Shown: one piece after another, positions 45,835 to 54,569 of the stretch
Numbering within the stretch: position 1 is the stretch's first letter
How the letters are laid out: the number at the start of each line of letters is the position of its first letter
Origin: Cellvibrio japonicus Ueda107
GTDB taxonomy: Bacteria; Pseudomonadota; Gammaproteobacteria; Pseudomonadales; Cellvibrionaceae
Assembly: GCF_000019225.1 (NCBI RefSeq)
Contig: NC_010995.1
Coordinates: 2,798,501 to 2,862,500, forward strand
DNA: 64,000 nt
Reading direction: 5' to 3'
The notes under the pieces: generated by a model
The model's database searches: none
Told to the model about the DNA's origin: nothing
The model's input: the letters and a program-made list of their open reading frames with translations, nothing else
Made by a program: the position numbers and the translations under genes

Positions 45835-48800
45835 TTATGCCTTGGAAATATCCTCTTCCAACTCATCCAATTGCTCGTGGTCATGCTGGTGGTCTTTGGC
45901 CAGCAACATGTATACCGAAGGCAGTACAAACAGGGTGAAGAAGGTACCTATGGTCATTCCCAGCACCAGCACAATGCCGATGGAGTTGCGCGCCTCTGCA
46001 CCCGGGCCTGAAGCAAAGATCAACGGCGTATGACCGGCGATGGTCGCAATACTGGTCATCATCACCGGACGCAAGCGCAATACTGCCGCCTCGCGGATCG
46101 CATCCAGCTTCGCCCGCCCCTGCTCCTGCAACTTGTTGGCAAACTCCACCACCAGGATACCGTTACGCGCAATCAATCCCATCAGGGTTACCAGGCCAAC
46201 CTGGGAATAAATATTCAGGGTGCTGGTAAATCCATTGGTGAAGAAAGGCATGGGCATCGGCAATTTCAGGAAGGTGAAAATCAGCGCACCGAACATGGCC
46301 AGGGGCACAGAACCCGCCAGGATCACCAGGGGGTCACGGAAGCTGTTGTACTGTGCCGCCAACACCAGGAAGATCATGATAATCGCCAGGGTCAGCGCCG
46401 GCAGGAAGGTATTGCCCTCGCGTACTAACTGGCGGGTTTCACCGGTGTAGTCGATGCTGTAACTCTTGGGCAGGATCTTGCGCGCCTCGTCCTCCAAGAA
46501 CGCCAATGCCTCACCCAAGGGCACGCCGGGCACCCCACTGAGCTTGACCGCATTCAACTGCTGCATGCGGTTAATGGTGCGCGGCTCGGTGGTGTGGCTG
46601 ATGCTGGCAACCTGGTCCAGGCGGATCAAACCGCCATCCGGCCCGGTGATGTAAAGGTTGGCCAAGTCATCCGGGGTGAGGCGACCTATGCGCTTCACCT
46701 GGGGAATAACCTTGTAACTCTGGCCCGCCATATTGAAGCGGTTGACGTAGCCGCCCCCCATCAGGGTGCCCACATCGTTGGTAACCGTTTGCAAATCCAG
46801 CCCCAAATCCGCCACCTTGTTGCGGTCGATACTCAGTTTGTAGTCTGGCTGATCGACCTTAACATCCAATACCTGGAAGTAGAACTTGCCCGACTTGACC
46901 ATGATTTCCTGGATTTTAAGGGCATACTCGTAAATCTCTTTAATGTCAGCGGTAGAAGCCAATACAAACTCAAAGGGGAACTGGCCGCCGCCCGGCAGGG
47001 CTGGAGGCGTCACCGGCAAGACTTTCTGGCCGGATATCTCGGCCAGTTTTGCCTGCACATCGGGCAGGATTTCATTCACACTGCGCTCGCGATCACCCCA
47101 GGGTTTAACCACCAGGCCGGCAAAGCCGCCTGTGGGCATGGTTAGCTGGAAGGTAAAGTCACTTTCCGGGAAACTCATCAACGCCTGGTTCACCTGGCGA
47201 CCATAAAAGTCGGATTGGTCCACAGTCGAGTTGGCCTGGGCATCGACTATGCCAAAGATCACCCCCTGGTCCTCAGTCGGTGCCAACTCTTTGGGTGACA
47301 TCATGTACAAAGGTACACACAAAAACGCAACCACAACCCAGAACACATAAATCCCGGCCCGGTTTTCCAGGGAAACACCCAGTTTTTCTGCATACCAGGT
47401 CTTGAATTTTTCAAAAGGCTTTTCCAAGGGCGCATTCAAGCCCTTGTGCGGCTTGAGCATACGCGACCCCAGCATGGGCGACAGGGTGATCGCCACAACC
47501 GCCGAAATCGTCATAGCACCGGCCAGGGTAATGGCAAACTCGCGGAACAGGGTCCCGGTCAAACCGCCTTGCAAGCCTATGGGGATATACACAGAAGCCA
47601 GGGTTACCGTCATCGCCAGGATGGGGCCGGCCAGTTCACGGGCCGCCACTATGGCTGCCCGGTAGGGCTTTAAACCTTCCTGGATGTGGCGCTCGATGTT
47701 TTCCACCATCACAATCGCATCGTCCACCACCAGGCCAACACAAAGCACGATGGAAAGCAGCGTCAGCAAATTCAGTGAGAAGCCGCAGATCTGCATGATA
47801 AACAGCGCGCCGATCAGCGACAGCGGAATCGCCAGCACCGGAATAATCACCGAGCGACTGAACCCCAGGAACAGGAAGATCACCAGCACAATAATCAGCA
47901 GGGTCTCGGTCAGGGTCTTAATCACTTCATGGATAGCGGCATCGATATATTCTGTGGAGTCATAGGCAACAGTGCCGCTCAACCCTGTTGGCAACTCGGA
48001 CTTGATGATCTCCATTTCCTCATTCACGGCTTTCATCACTTCCAGGGAGTTGGCCGTAGGCGCGACCCAAACCCCCATGAATACCGCTGTATCACCCGAG
48101 TAGTTCACCACGACGTCATAGCTTTCCGCTCCCAACACCACATCGGCAATATCGCTCAGGCGCACAATGCCATCTGCCGTATTGCGGATAATCATCTGGC
48201 GGAACTCATCCACGCTGGTTAAGTCGGTATCGGCACGCAGGTTCACCTGGGTATAGCTACCGCGGGTCTGGCCTATCGCCGCCTGGACGTTATTGGCCGC
48301 CAGGGCTGCGCGCACTTGCACCGGCGTCACATTGAGTGCCGCCATGCGCTCGGGCTTGAGCCAGATACGCATCGCAAAGGTCCTGCCCCCCAGCACCTCC
48401 GCTTTCTGCACACCGGCTACGGCGGTCAGGCGCGGTTGCACCAGGCGCGTCAGGAAATCGGTAATCTGGTTTTGCTCCAGGATTTCCGAACTGAAGCTCA
48501 GGTAGGCCGCCGCAAATTCACTGTCGGCTGAATCCACACGAATGGCAGGAACCTCGGCCTCCGGTGGCAGGTTGCCGCGCACCTGGTTCACCTTGGCCGA
48601 AATCTCTGTCATTGCCTTGAGCGGATCGTAGTTAAGGCGCAGGTGTACCTTGATGGTGGACATGCCCATCACACTGGAAGAGGCGATGTAATCAATCCCC
48701 TCTGCCGACGCCACAGCGCGCTCGATAGGTGCAGTAATAAAACCGCGAATCAGTTCGGCGTTGGCGCCGACATACACGGTTTCGATTGTAATCACTGCAA

Positions 48801-48924
48801 TATCACTGCGGGGATATTGGCGCACCGAGAGGCTACTGGCGGCCTGTATCCCCAGGATCAGAATCAACAGGCTCACCACGATAGAGAGCACCGGACGCTG
48901 AATAAAAATATCCGTAAATTTCAT
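45835..48924 (-). CDS. RND-family multidrug efflux transporter permease
   Basis: The 1029-residue inner-membrane protein opens MKFTDIFIQRPVLSIVVSLLILILGIQAASSLSVRQYP and has the twelve-helix, two-porter-domain layout of AcrB/MexB proteins. The proton-relay aspartates are present in LCVGLVVDDAIVMVENIERHIQEG (about residue 405) and the second half repeats the pattern (FLVLAAQYNSFRDPLVILAGSVPLAMFGA). It pumps drugs or metabolites by proton antiport as part of a tripartite system. The adaptor gene lies 71 bp upstream on the same strand; no outer-membrane channel gene is present, so a shared TolC-type protein is likely. Substrate cannot be predicted. Confidence 0.95.
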   Translation of the reverse strand: MKFTDIFIQRPVLSIVVSLLILILGIQAASSLSVRQYPRSDIAVITIETVYVGANAELIRGFITAPIERAVASAEGIDYIASSSVMGMSTIKVHLRLNYDPLKAMTEISAKVNQVRGNLPPEAEVPAIRVDSADSEFAAAYLSFSSEILEQNQITDFLTRLVQPRLTAVAGVQKAEVLGGRTFAMRIWLKPERMAALNVTPVQVRAALAANNVQAAIGQTRGSYTQVNLRADTDLTSVDEFRQMIIRNTADGIVRLSDIADVVLGAESYDVVVNYSGDTAVFMGVWVAPTANSLEVMKAVNEEMEIIKSELPTGLSGTVAYDSTEYIDAAIHEVIKTLTETLLIIVLVIFLFLGFSRSVIIPVLAIPLSLIGALFIMQICGFSLNLLTLLSIVLCVGLVVDDAIVMVENIERHIQEGLKPYRAAIVAARELAGPILAMTVTLASVYIPIGLQGGLTGTLFREFAITLAGAMTISAVVAITLSPMLGSRMLKPHKGLNAPLEKPFEKFKTWYAEKLGVSLENRAGIYVFWVVVAFLCVPLYMMSPKELAPTEDQGVIFGIVDAQANSTVDQSDFYGRQVNQALMSFPESDFTFQLTMPTGGFAGLVVKPWGDRERSVNEILPDVQAKLAEISGQKVLPVTPPALPGGGQFPFEFVLASTADIKEIYEYALKIQEIMVKSGKFYFQVLDVKVDQPDYKLSIDRNKVADLGLDLQTVTNDVGTLMGGGYVNRFNMAGQSYKVIPQVKRIGRLTPDDLANLYITGPDGGLIRLDQVASISHTTEPRTINRMQQLNAVKLSGVPGVPLGEALAFLEDEARKILPKSYSIDYTGETRQLVREGNTFLPALTLAIIMIFLVLAAQYNSFRDPLVILAGSVPLAMFGALIFTFLKLPMPMPFFTNGFTSTLNIYSQVGLVTLMGLIARNGILVVEFANKLQEQGRAKLDAIREAAVLRLRPVMMTSIATIAGHTPLIFASGPGAEARNSIGIVLVLGMTIGTFFTLFVLPSVYMLLAKDHQHDHEQLDELEEDISKA

Positions 48925-48995
48925 AAAGTCAGCTCACAGACGAAAAGCATTTGCACATGCGGGGCTACAGCTCCGCTCCCCCTATATCCCCGGCA

Positions 48996-50123
48996 TCAAC
49001 TGTCCGAGGGATTGGGCTCCAGCTGATATTCAGGGCTGGGTTGGCTGCTCAAAATCACAGCCTGGCCATTCAGCAGGCGGAAAGCACCGGCACTGGCTAC
49101 CACTTCACCCGCCTTTAAACCATCGACAATCTCGATAAAGTCGCCGCGCGATTTACCCAGGCGCACAAACTGCTGGCGCGCGCGATGGCTGCCCTCTTTC
49201 TCACCGGGTTCAATCACAAACAGCGTATCGCCGAAGGGGGCGTAGATAACCGCCGTACTGGGCACGGCCAATATCTCTTGCGGATTGGACAGGGTCACTT
49301 GTACCTCTACCGCCATACCGGGAATCAACAATCCCTTATCATTATTGAGGTAAGACTGGACGATAGCGTTGCGCGTCAGGGTATTGATCTCAGCACCAAT
49401 TGCCGTGATTTCACCCTCCACCTTGGCGTCGGAGCCGTCGCCAACACTGACTTGTACCGGCAGGCCGCGGCTCATTTGCACCAGCCAGAATTGCGGTACC
49501 GGGAAATTGACACGGACAGTATTGGTTGCCTGAAGCGAAACAATTTCGCCGCCCACTTGCAGGTCCTGCCCTAAATCCGCTTTGCGGATACCGAGACGGC
49601 CATCGAAGGGCGCGCGCACAATTTTCTTTTCCAGGGTCGCTTTAAGGTCATCGACATCGCCCTGGGCAGATTCCATTTGCTGCTGGGCTTCATCCAGGGC
49701 ACTTTGCGAAATTGTATTGTTTTTACGCAGCGGCACCAGGCGTTCATAATTGGCCTTGGCCAAACGCAAACGGGCTTCAGCAGCGCTTAATTGCGCGCGC
49801 TCGTTTTCGGATTCCTGTACCAGCAGCACAGTACCTTTCTTCACCGGGTCACCGGATTTAAAAGCAATACTCGCCACCTTACCGGCCACCTGGGCGGTAA
49901 TGACAATACCTTCCGATGCTTCAACAGTGCCCACAGCGGTATAGGTGTTAGGCCATTTCTGCACTTCAGCGGTATAGGTGCTTACCGTCTCGGTGGGTTG
50001 GGGCTGGTTTTCACCGGCCTGTACCATAGCCATAATCTGGCCAAACTTAATACCGGCAAGCAAAGCAACAATAAGCAGCAGCACACCCAGGGAAATAAAA
50101 ATGGATTTAAGGGTTTTATTCAT
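48996..50123 (-). CDS. RND efflux periplasmic adaptor (membrane fusion protein)
   Basis: This 375-residue protein has one N-terminal membrane anchor (IFISLGVLLLIVALLAGIKFG) and a lipoyl half (ITAQVAGKVASIAFKSGDPVKKGTVLLVQ). A coiled-coil hairpin (about 105-165, SENERAQLSAAEARLRLAKANYERL) precedes the second lipoyl half (VRAPFDGRLGIRKADLGQDLQVGGEI), beta-barrel and membrane-proximal domains. It bridges the RND pump and an outer-membrane channel. There is no lipobox, so the anchor is the uncleaved helix. It is the first gene of the operon, with a roughly 390-bp upstream region. Confidence 0.94.
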   Translation of the reverse strand: MNKTLKSIFISLGVLLLIVALLAGIKFGQIMAMVQAGENQPQPTETVSTYTAEVQKWPNTYTAVGTVEASEGIVITAQVAGKVASIAFKSGDPVKKGTVLLVQESENERAQLSAAEARLRLAKANYERLVPLRKNNTISQSALDEAQQQMESAQGDVDDLKATLEKKIVRAPFDGRLGIRKADLGQDLQVGGEIVSLQATNTVRVNFPVPQFWLVQMSRGLPVQVSVGDGSDAKVEGEITAIGAEINTLTRNAIVQSYLNNDKGLLIPGMAVEVQVTLSNPQEILAVPSTAVIYAPFGDTLFVIEPGEKEGSHRARQQFVRLGKSRGDFIEIVDGLKAGEVVASAGAFRLLNGQAVILSSQPSPEYQLEPNPSDS

Positions 50124-50513
50124 GATTGAAAAACCATCGCGTTGAAGGGAAACCGGAAAACAGCGTCAAAGGAAGGAGAAGCGCACAGCAGGCGGGCACA
50201 TCCAAAACAGGGGAAGAGCCACACTCCCAATGACCCGGCATTTTGCAATGCCAGTGTATAAATACAAATAACCGACCACACGGTCTGACGGCATAGTAAA
50301 AGCATTCACCAGCCAAGCCAAGGCGCACAGGCATTTCTACGGCCAAGTGATGACATTCATCATGATGCCGGCCTGCAGCAGCAGCGCAGCATAGACGCAG
50401 AGATACAAACAATGCCAGCACAGCTACAAGTTTTTACACTTGTCCTGCCCGGCGCTAATATGCCAAGCCGCTCGCCACTCTCACCGATTAACAGACCTGA
50501 CCAAGGAATCGCT
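50124..50513. other. Divergent promoter region between the efflux adaptor and nudJ
   Basis: The 390 bp hold promoters for both directions. GACC and GGTC form a short inverted repeat at 50274-50285, just upstream of a minus-strand TATACA box, a layout seen for TetR-type repressors of efflux pumps, but no such repressor gene is in the window. Short frames here lack ribosome binding sites. Confidence 0.4.
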
Positions 50514-50954
50514 ATGACCTGGGCTCCCCACGCCACTGTCGCCACTATTGTTGAACATAATGGCCGCTATCTAATGGTTTACGAAGAAGCCGACGGGCAA
50601 AGAGTATACAACCAGCCCGCCGGTCATTTGGATCCACACGAAACCCTGCAACAAGCTGCCGTGCGTGAAACCCTGGAGGAAACCGGCTGGACGGTTAAGC
50701 TCACCGGTGTGGTGGGTATTAACCTGTATACCGCACCAGGCAATGGGGTGACCTACCTGCGCACGACCTTTATTGCTGACCCTGTCAGCCACAACCCCGA
50801 TATCCCACTGGACAGCGGAATCCTGGAAGCCGTGTGGCTGAGTTACGAGGAAATCCTGGCGCGCAGAGACCAGCTGCGCAGCCCCATGACCTTGCAGATT
50901 ATCGAAGAGTATCGCGCGGGACGCCGTTTTCCCTTGCGTGTGGTGGGTGAGTGA
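50514..50954 (+). CDS. nudJ: Nudix hydrolase, NudJ-like
   Basis: From the ATG at 50514 the protein has 146 residues (MTWAPHATVATIVEHNGRYLMVYEEADG), close to E. coli NudJ; the frame is open upstream but without a ribosome binding site. The Nudix box is complete: GHLDPHETLQQAAVRETLEETGW (about 40-62), with the Gly, Glu and REtLEE residues in register. NudJ hydrolyses nucleoside di- and triphosphates and HMP-PP. In E. coli nudJ is followed by mnmA, hflD and purB; here those genes lie 6.1 kb further on. Confidence 0.9.
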   Translation: MTWAPHATVATIVEHNGRYLMVYEEADGQRVYNQPAGHLDPHETLQQAAVRETLEETGWTVKLTGVVGINLYTAPGNGVTYLRTTFIADPVSHNPDIPLDSGILEAVWLSYEEILARRDQLRSPMTLQIIEEYRAGRRFPLRVVGE

Positions 50955-50975
50955 ATGGACATGGCCAGACAGGTG

Positions 50976-52502
50976 TTATCCCCGCTGCAACAAGGCAGCC
51001 TGCTCCTGGAAATTTAAACTGCATCCGGCAATAAACGCATCTATATCGTCCAGGCGATAGCGATGCGCCTTTGCCGTACCCGGTTGCAACGCCTGCCGAT
51101 CGGGAAACAGGCCATAACCGCTCAGCAGGGTGTACCAGGACATGGGCAAATAATATTTATCCATCTCGCGCCGGGTAATTTGCTCAACCACATTTCCCGC
51201 GTTAACCCAGGTTTGCAAGACCGCACGCAAATTATCGGAAATCGCCTGATGGCTGCGGTTAGCCAGCCAGTAGTCGGTATCGCTACGCGAATTACAGACA
51301 TAGTGGGCAACAATATAATCGCGGACGCCTTCAAAACGCGCATTAATCCGCTGGTTAAACGCATCGCGGTTCGCCGGGGTGAAACCGCCCAGTTCCCAGG
51401 CATCGATAAATCCCTGGATAGTCTCCTGCACAATGTGCAGTGCTGTTGCCTCCAACGGCTCAATAAACCCCTGCGACAAACCGACTGCCAGGCAATTGTA
51501 CGACCAATGTTGCTCCAAACGCCCCACATTCATTTTGAGGTGGCGCGCCTGTACATCGGCATCGAGCAAACCCAGCTTGCGGCGCAATTCGGTTTCAGCC
51601 TCATCCGCCGAACAAAACGCCGATGAATAGACATAGCCATTGCCAATGCGATGGGTCAATGGAATCTCCCAGGCCCACCCGTAACGCATAGCCGTAGACA
51701 GGGTTTGGCTGCCTATTACCGCTCCCTGGGGCGAGGGCATGGCAACAGCCGCATCATTAAACAGGTTGTCTGCAAATTTTTTAAACGGCACACCCAATGT
51801 CTTTTGTATCAGCAGGGCATTAAAGCCCGTGCAATCCACAAAAAAATCGGCAGTGATGATATGCCCCTGATCCGTTGTGACGGACACCAGCTCACCGGAA
51901 CCTGCACGCTGGACTGATTGCACCTTCGCCTGGATATGGTTTACACCAAGGCCCACAGCCCGGTTACGTAAAAACTGCCCCAATAACCCCGAATCAAAAT
52001 GATAGCCATAACCGATGTTGAACGGAAAATTAGGCGCTGGCAGCGGCCCCTTATGATGCTCGGCCAAATGGGCACTCAGGTAAAAACGGTCGGGGTGGGC
52101 ATACACATCCACCCCATGGCGACGCACATCGCAGTTGTAAAAAAACGCCGGCTGGGTATGCAGGTCGATGTCGGAATCAAAGGGATGAAAATATTCCCCA
52201 TAGCCCGGTTTGCTCGACCACCCCTTAAAGCGAATACCGTTTTTATAGGTGGCATGGCACGCAGGCATCCACTCCTGCTCGGCAATGCCCAGATAACCAA
52301 AGAAACGTTTTAGCTGGGGTGTCGATCCCTCTCCCACACCGATAATGCCGATGTCCGGCGATTCCAGCAGGCTGACCTCAACACCCGATGCAACCCAGCA
52401 ATGGGCCATCAAATTAGCCGCCATCCAACCGGCAGTGCCACCGCCGACAATAAGGATTTTGGGCGGATTCGATTGACCATTCATCAGCGGAACACCAGAC
52501 AT
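50976..52502 (-). CDS. Flavin-dependent tryptophan halogenase-family protein
   Basis: The 508-residue protein has the FAD-binding ILIVGGGTAGWMAANLMA near the N-terminus and the halogenase hallmark WxWxIP as YGWAWEIPL (about residue 280). The Lys that relays hypochlorous acid in PrnA corresponds to ATYKNGIRFKGW (about 90), and the catalytic Glu to GFIEPLEATALH (about 350). Substrates of such free-standing halogenases in marine and soil gammaproteobacteria are mostly unknown; some prefer bromide and indoles. Its start overlaps the stop of the SGNH/TPR gene by one base (TAATG), so the two are co-transcribed. There is no flavin reductase gene beside it. Confidence 0.9.
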   Translation of the reverse strand: MSGVPLMNGQSNPPKILIVGGGTAGWMAANLMAHCWVASGVEVSLLESPDIGIIGVGEGSTPQLKRFFGYLGIAEQEWMPACHATYKNGIRFKGWSSKPGYGEYFHPFDSDIDLHTQPAFFYNCDVRRHGVDVYAHPDRFYLSAHLAEHHKGPLPAPNFPFNIGYGYHFDSGLLGQFLRNRAVGLGVNHIQAKVQSVQRAGSGELVSVTTDQGHIITADFFVDCTGFNALLIQKTLGVPFKKFADNLFNDAAVAMPSPQGAVIGSQTLSTAMRYGWAWEIPLTHRIGNGYVYSSAFCSADEAETELRRKLGLLDADVQARHLKMNVGRLEQHWSYNCLAVGLSQGFIEPLEATALHIVQETIQGFIDAWELGGFTPANRDAFNQRINARFEGVRDYIVAHYVCNSRSDTDYWLANRSHQAISDNLRAVLQTWVNAGNVVEQITRREMDKYYLPMSWYTLLSGYGLFPDRQALQPGTAKAHRYRLDDIDAFIAGCSLNFQEQAALLQRG

Positions 52503-54343
52503 TATTTTGCCTGCGCCCTGCGCGCAGCCAATTGTTGTTTCACTGTTTTAGCCGTCACATTATCCGGCTGCCATAGCAATACCTGATCCAGCAAGCGTTC
52601 CCCTTCACGCGCGTTACCACTCAAAATCCGCGCATGGGCCAGCGCCAGGTGGGCATTTATATTTTTTTCCGAGTAGTGCACGGCACGCTCCAACACGCGA
52701 ATGGCCTCTCCGAAACGATTTAGCTGGATCAGTTCCGTACCCGCCGAGTAATTCACATCGACTGTCGTCGGTAAGGCGTCGGCCAAGAGAACCAGCGCTG
52801 TAACAGCACCGGTTTTATTGCCTTCTTTTTTATAGCCCTCATAACTGAGCTTGACCATGGTTAACCAGTCAATGCGTTTATCCACCATATCCTTACCCAA
52901 TTGATCCTGCCAGTTGCGCACAGGCAACTCACGCACAGCGCGCGGCGTGTGCGTAAAGGGATAATCGGCCAGCAGGCGCTCGATAGATGATTCGGCGGTA
53001 TAAAACTCGGCGGGCAATATGGGTATTTGCTGCCGGGCCAGCGGTGTATCTGCCCTGGGGGTTTTGGGTTGCAAAGGCAATTGGCGAAGCAATGGGGTGA
53101 AATAGGCATCTGCCAACCAGAAATACCCATCCACATTCGGATGCAAATGCTCCAGCATTACTTCCTTGCCAATAATGCGTTGTGGCGATTGCACCGCTAA
53201 CTGGATTTCACTCTGAACCAAAATCGCGCCGGTTTTGGCAGAGACGCGCTGGATAATCTCATTCATCGCCGAGGGCGCACGAAAACGCAATTGATCCCAA
53301 TCGCGCGCATTGGTGTACCAGGATAAGGCACTGGCATAGTCCTGTTGTCGATCGGCAAGCTGTCCCAGGCGATAAGCCGCCAAGGCATGTTGTTGCCTCC
53401 CGAGTTGCGCCTGTAATTGCACCTGTAGCCGGTGTACCTCATCCAGCGGGATTTGTTCAATATCCGCCGGGATAGATTCCAGAACCTGTGCCAATTCGGG
53501 CGCTGTTTCACCGGTATCAAAAGGAGCCTGGTGACGAAGATTACTGGCTACTGTACCTATCAACACCGGAACTCCGGCTTTCCGGTAGCGCTCCAGCAAC
53601 AGCGTCATATTGCCTTCAAACTGTTCCAATCCCTGTTGATACAGGGCAGAGCCCAACACAATATTTTTTTCGCGCGCCACCCGCGCCATCAGGGTGCGAT
53701 TGCCGGCCTCATCATTCGCTTGCGTGCGCGGCCGCTCACCTTGCCAGGTGACATACAAACGTTGCAGTGCCTGGTAAAGGCGCAGGTCTTTAAGGGCTAA
53801 CATGAGCAAGGTGGTCGCGCGGCTGTGGCTGGCATAAGCCGACCCCACCCCCATCACGCCCAGGTATTCGTTGTGACCGGTATAAATCACCACCAGGTCC
53901 GGCTCAATCGCGAGGATTTCCCGGCTGAAATCCAGCAGGGTGTAAGAGTTAACGGCCGACATGGCCGTCTGTATCACTTCGACATAACGATCCGGGTACT
54001 GGTATTGCAAACGCTGCTGCAACATACCCGCAAGCGACGCACCCAGCCCATAGGGATAGCCCGCCGCCGATGATTCCCCCTGGATGACAACCCGCAGGGC
54101 ATCGGGCCTTTTCTGCCGGGTAAAGTAGGTGGACTCAATCTTGACCGGCGGTGCCATTTCCGGTTTGGGGAAATAGCGGTTGACCACATGCGGATTGGTT
54201 AGCAGGTAGCCCGGTTGTGATGGATCGGAAATAAACAGGGGATAGGAATAGCCAAAACCCGATAACCGCAAAGCGGCTTCGATCAGGGCAAAAAACAAAA
54301 GCGGGATAGCCACCAGTACGGCGCGAAAAAACCAAATACGCAT
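52502..54343 (-). CDS. Membrane-anchored SGNH hydrolase-like protein with TPR region
   Basis: The 613 residues start with one transmembrane segment (AVLVAIPLLFFALIEAAL). An SGNH/GDSL-type fold follows: block I as VVIQGESSAAGYPYG (Ser about 92), block III as IYTGHNEYLG (Asn) and the terminal block as LEHLHPNVDGYFWLAD (His about 395). The C-terminal part (about 500-613) has helical TPR-like repeats (INAHLALAHARILSGNAREGERLLDQVL). The set suggests an esterase or acyltransferase facing the periplasm. This family is often found near carbamoyltransferase-SxtJ-DUF5989 genes, which here are encoded divergently 226 bp away. Confidence 0.82.
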   Translation of the reverse strand: MRIWFFRAVLVAIPLLFFALIEAALRLSGFGYSYPLFISDPSQPGYLLTNPHVVNRYFPKPEMAPPVKIESTYFTRQKRPDALRVVIQGESSAAGYPYGLGASLAGMLQQRLQYQYPDRYVEVIQTAMSAVNSYTLLDFSREILAIEPDLVVIYTGHNEYLGVMGVGSAYASHSRATTLLMLALKDLRLYQALQRLYVTWQGERPRTQANDEAGNRTLMARVAREKNIVLGSALYQQGLEQFEGNMTLLLERYRKAGVPVLIGTVASNLRHQAPFDTGETAPELAQVLESIPADIEQIPLDEVHRLQVQLQAQLGRQQHALAAYRLGQLADRQQDYASALSWYTNARDWDQLRFRAPSAMNEIIQRVSAKTGAILVQSEIQLAVQSPQRIIGKEVMLEHLHPNVDGYFWLADAYFTPLLRQLPLQPKTPRADTPLARQQIPILPAEFYTAESSIERLLADYPFTHTPRAVRELPVRNWQDQLGKDMVDKRIDWLTMVKLSYEGYKKEGNKTGAVTALVLLADALPTTVDVNYSAGTELIQLNRFGEAIRVLERAVHYSEKNINAHLALAHARILSGNAREGERLLDQVLLWQPDNVTAKTVKQQLAARRAQAK

Positions 54344-54569
54344 AAAACACCTGAGTGCGATTATTTATAAGAATGGTGTCGCTGCGATAGGAAAGCTTAG
54401 GCGATTTCTAATGATTCGTTATGGTTATCGACAAAATAACTGCCCAGCCGGATGTGCCGGTTACCATAACCAAATGCGGTGATTGCATCAAGTAAATCGC
54501 GCCATTACCATGCAGGTCACTCGCACACATAAATTTAATAAACAACCATAACTCACACGATCGGCCACT

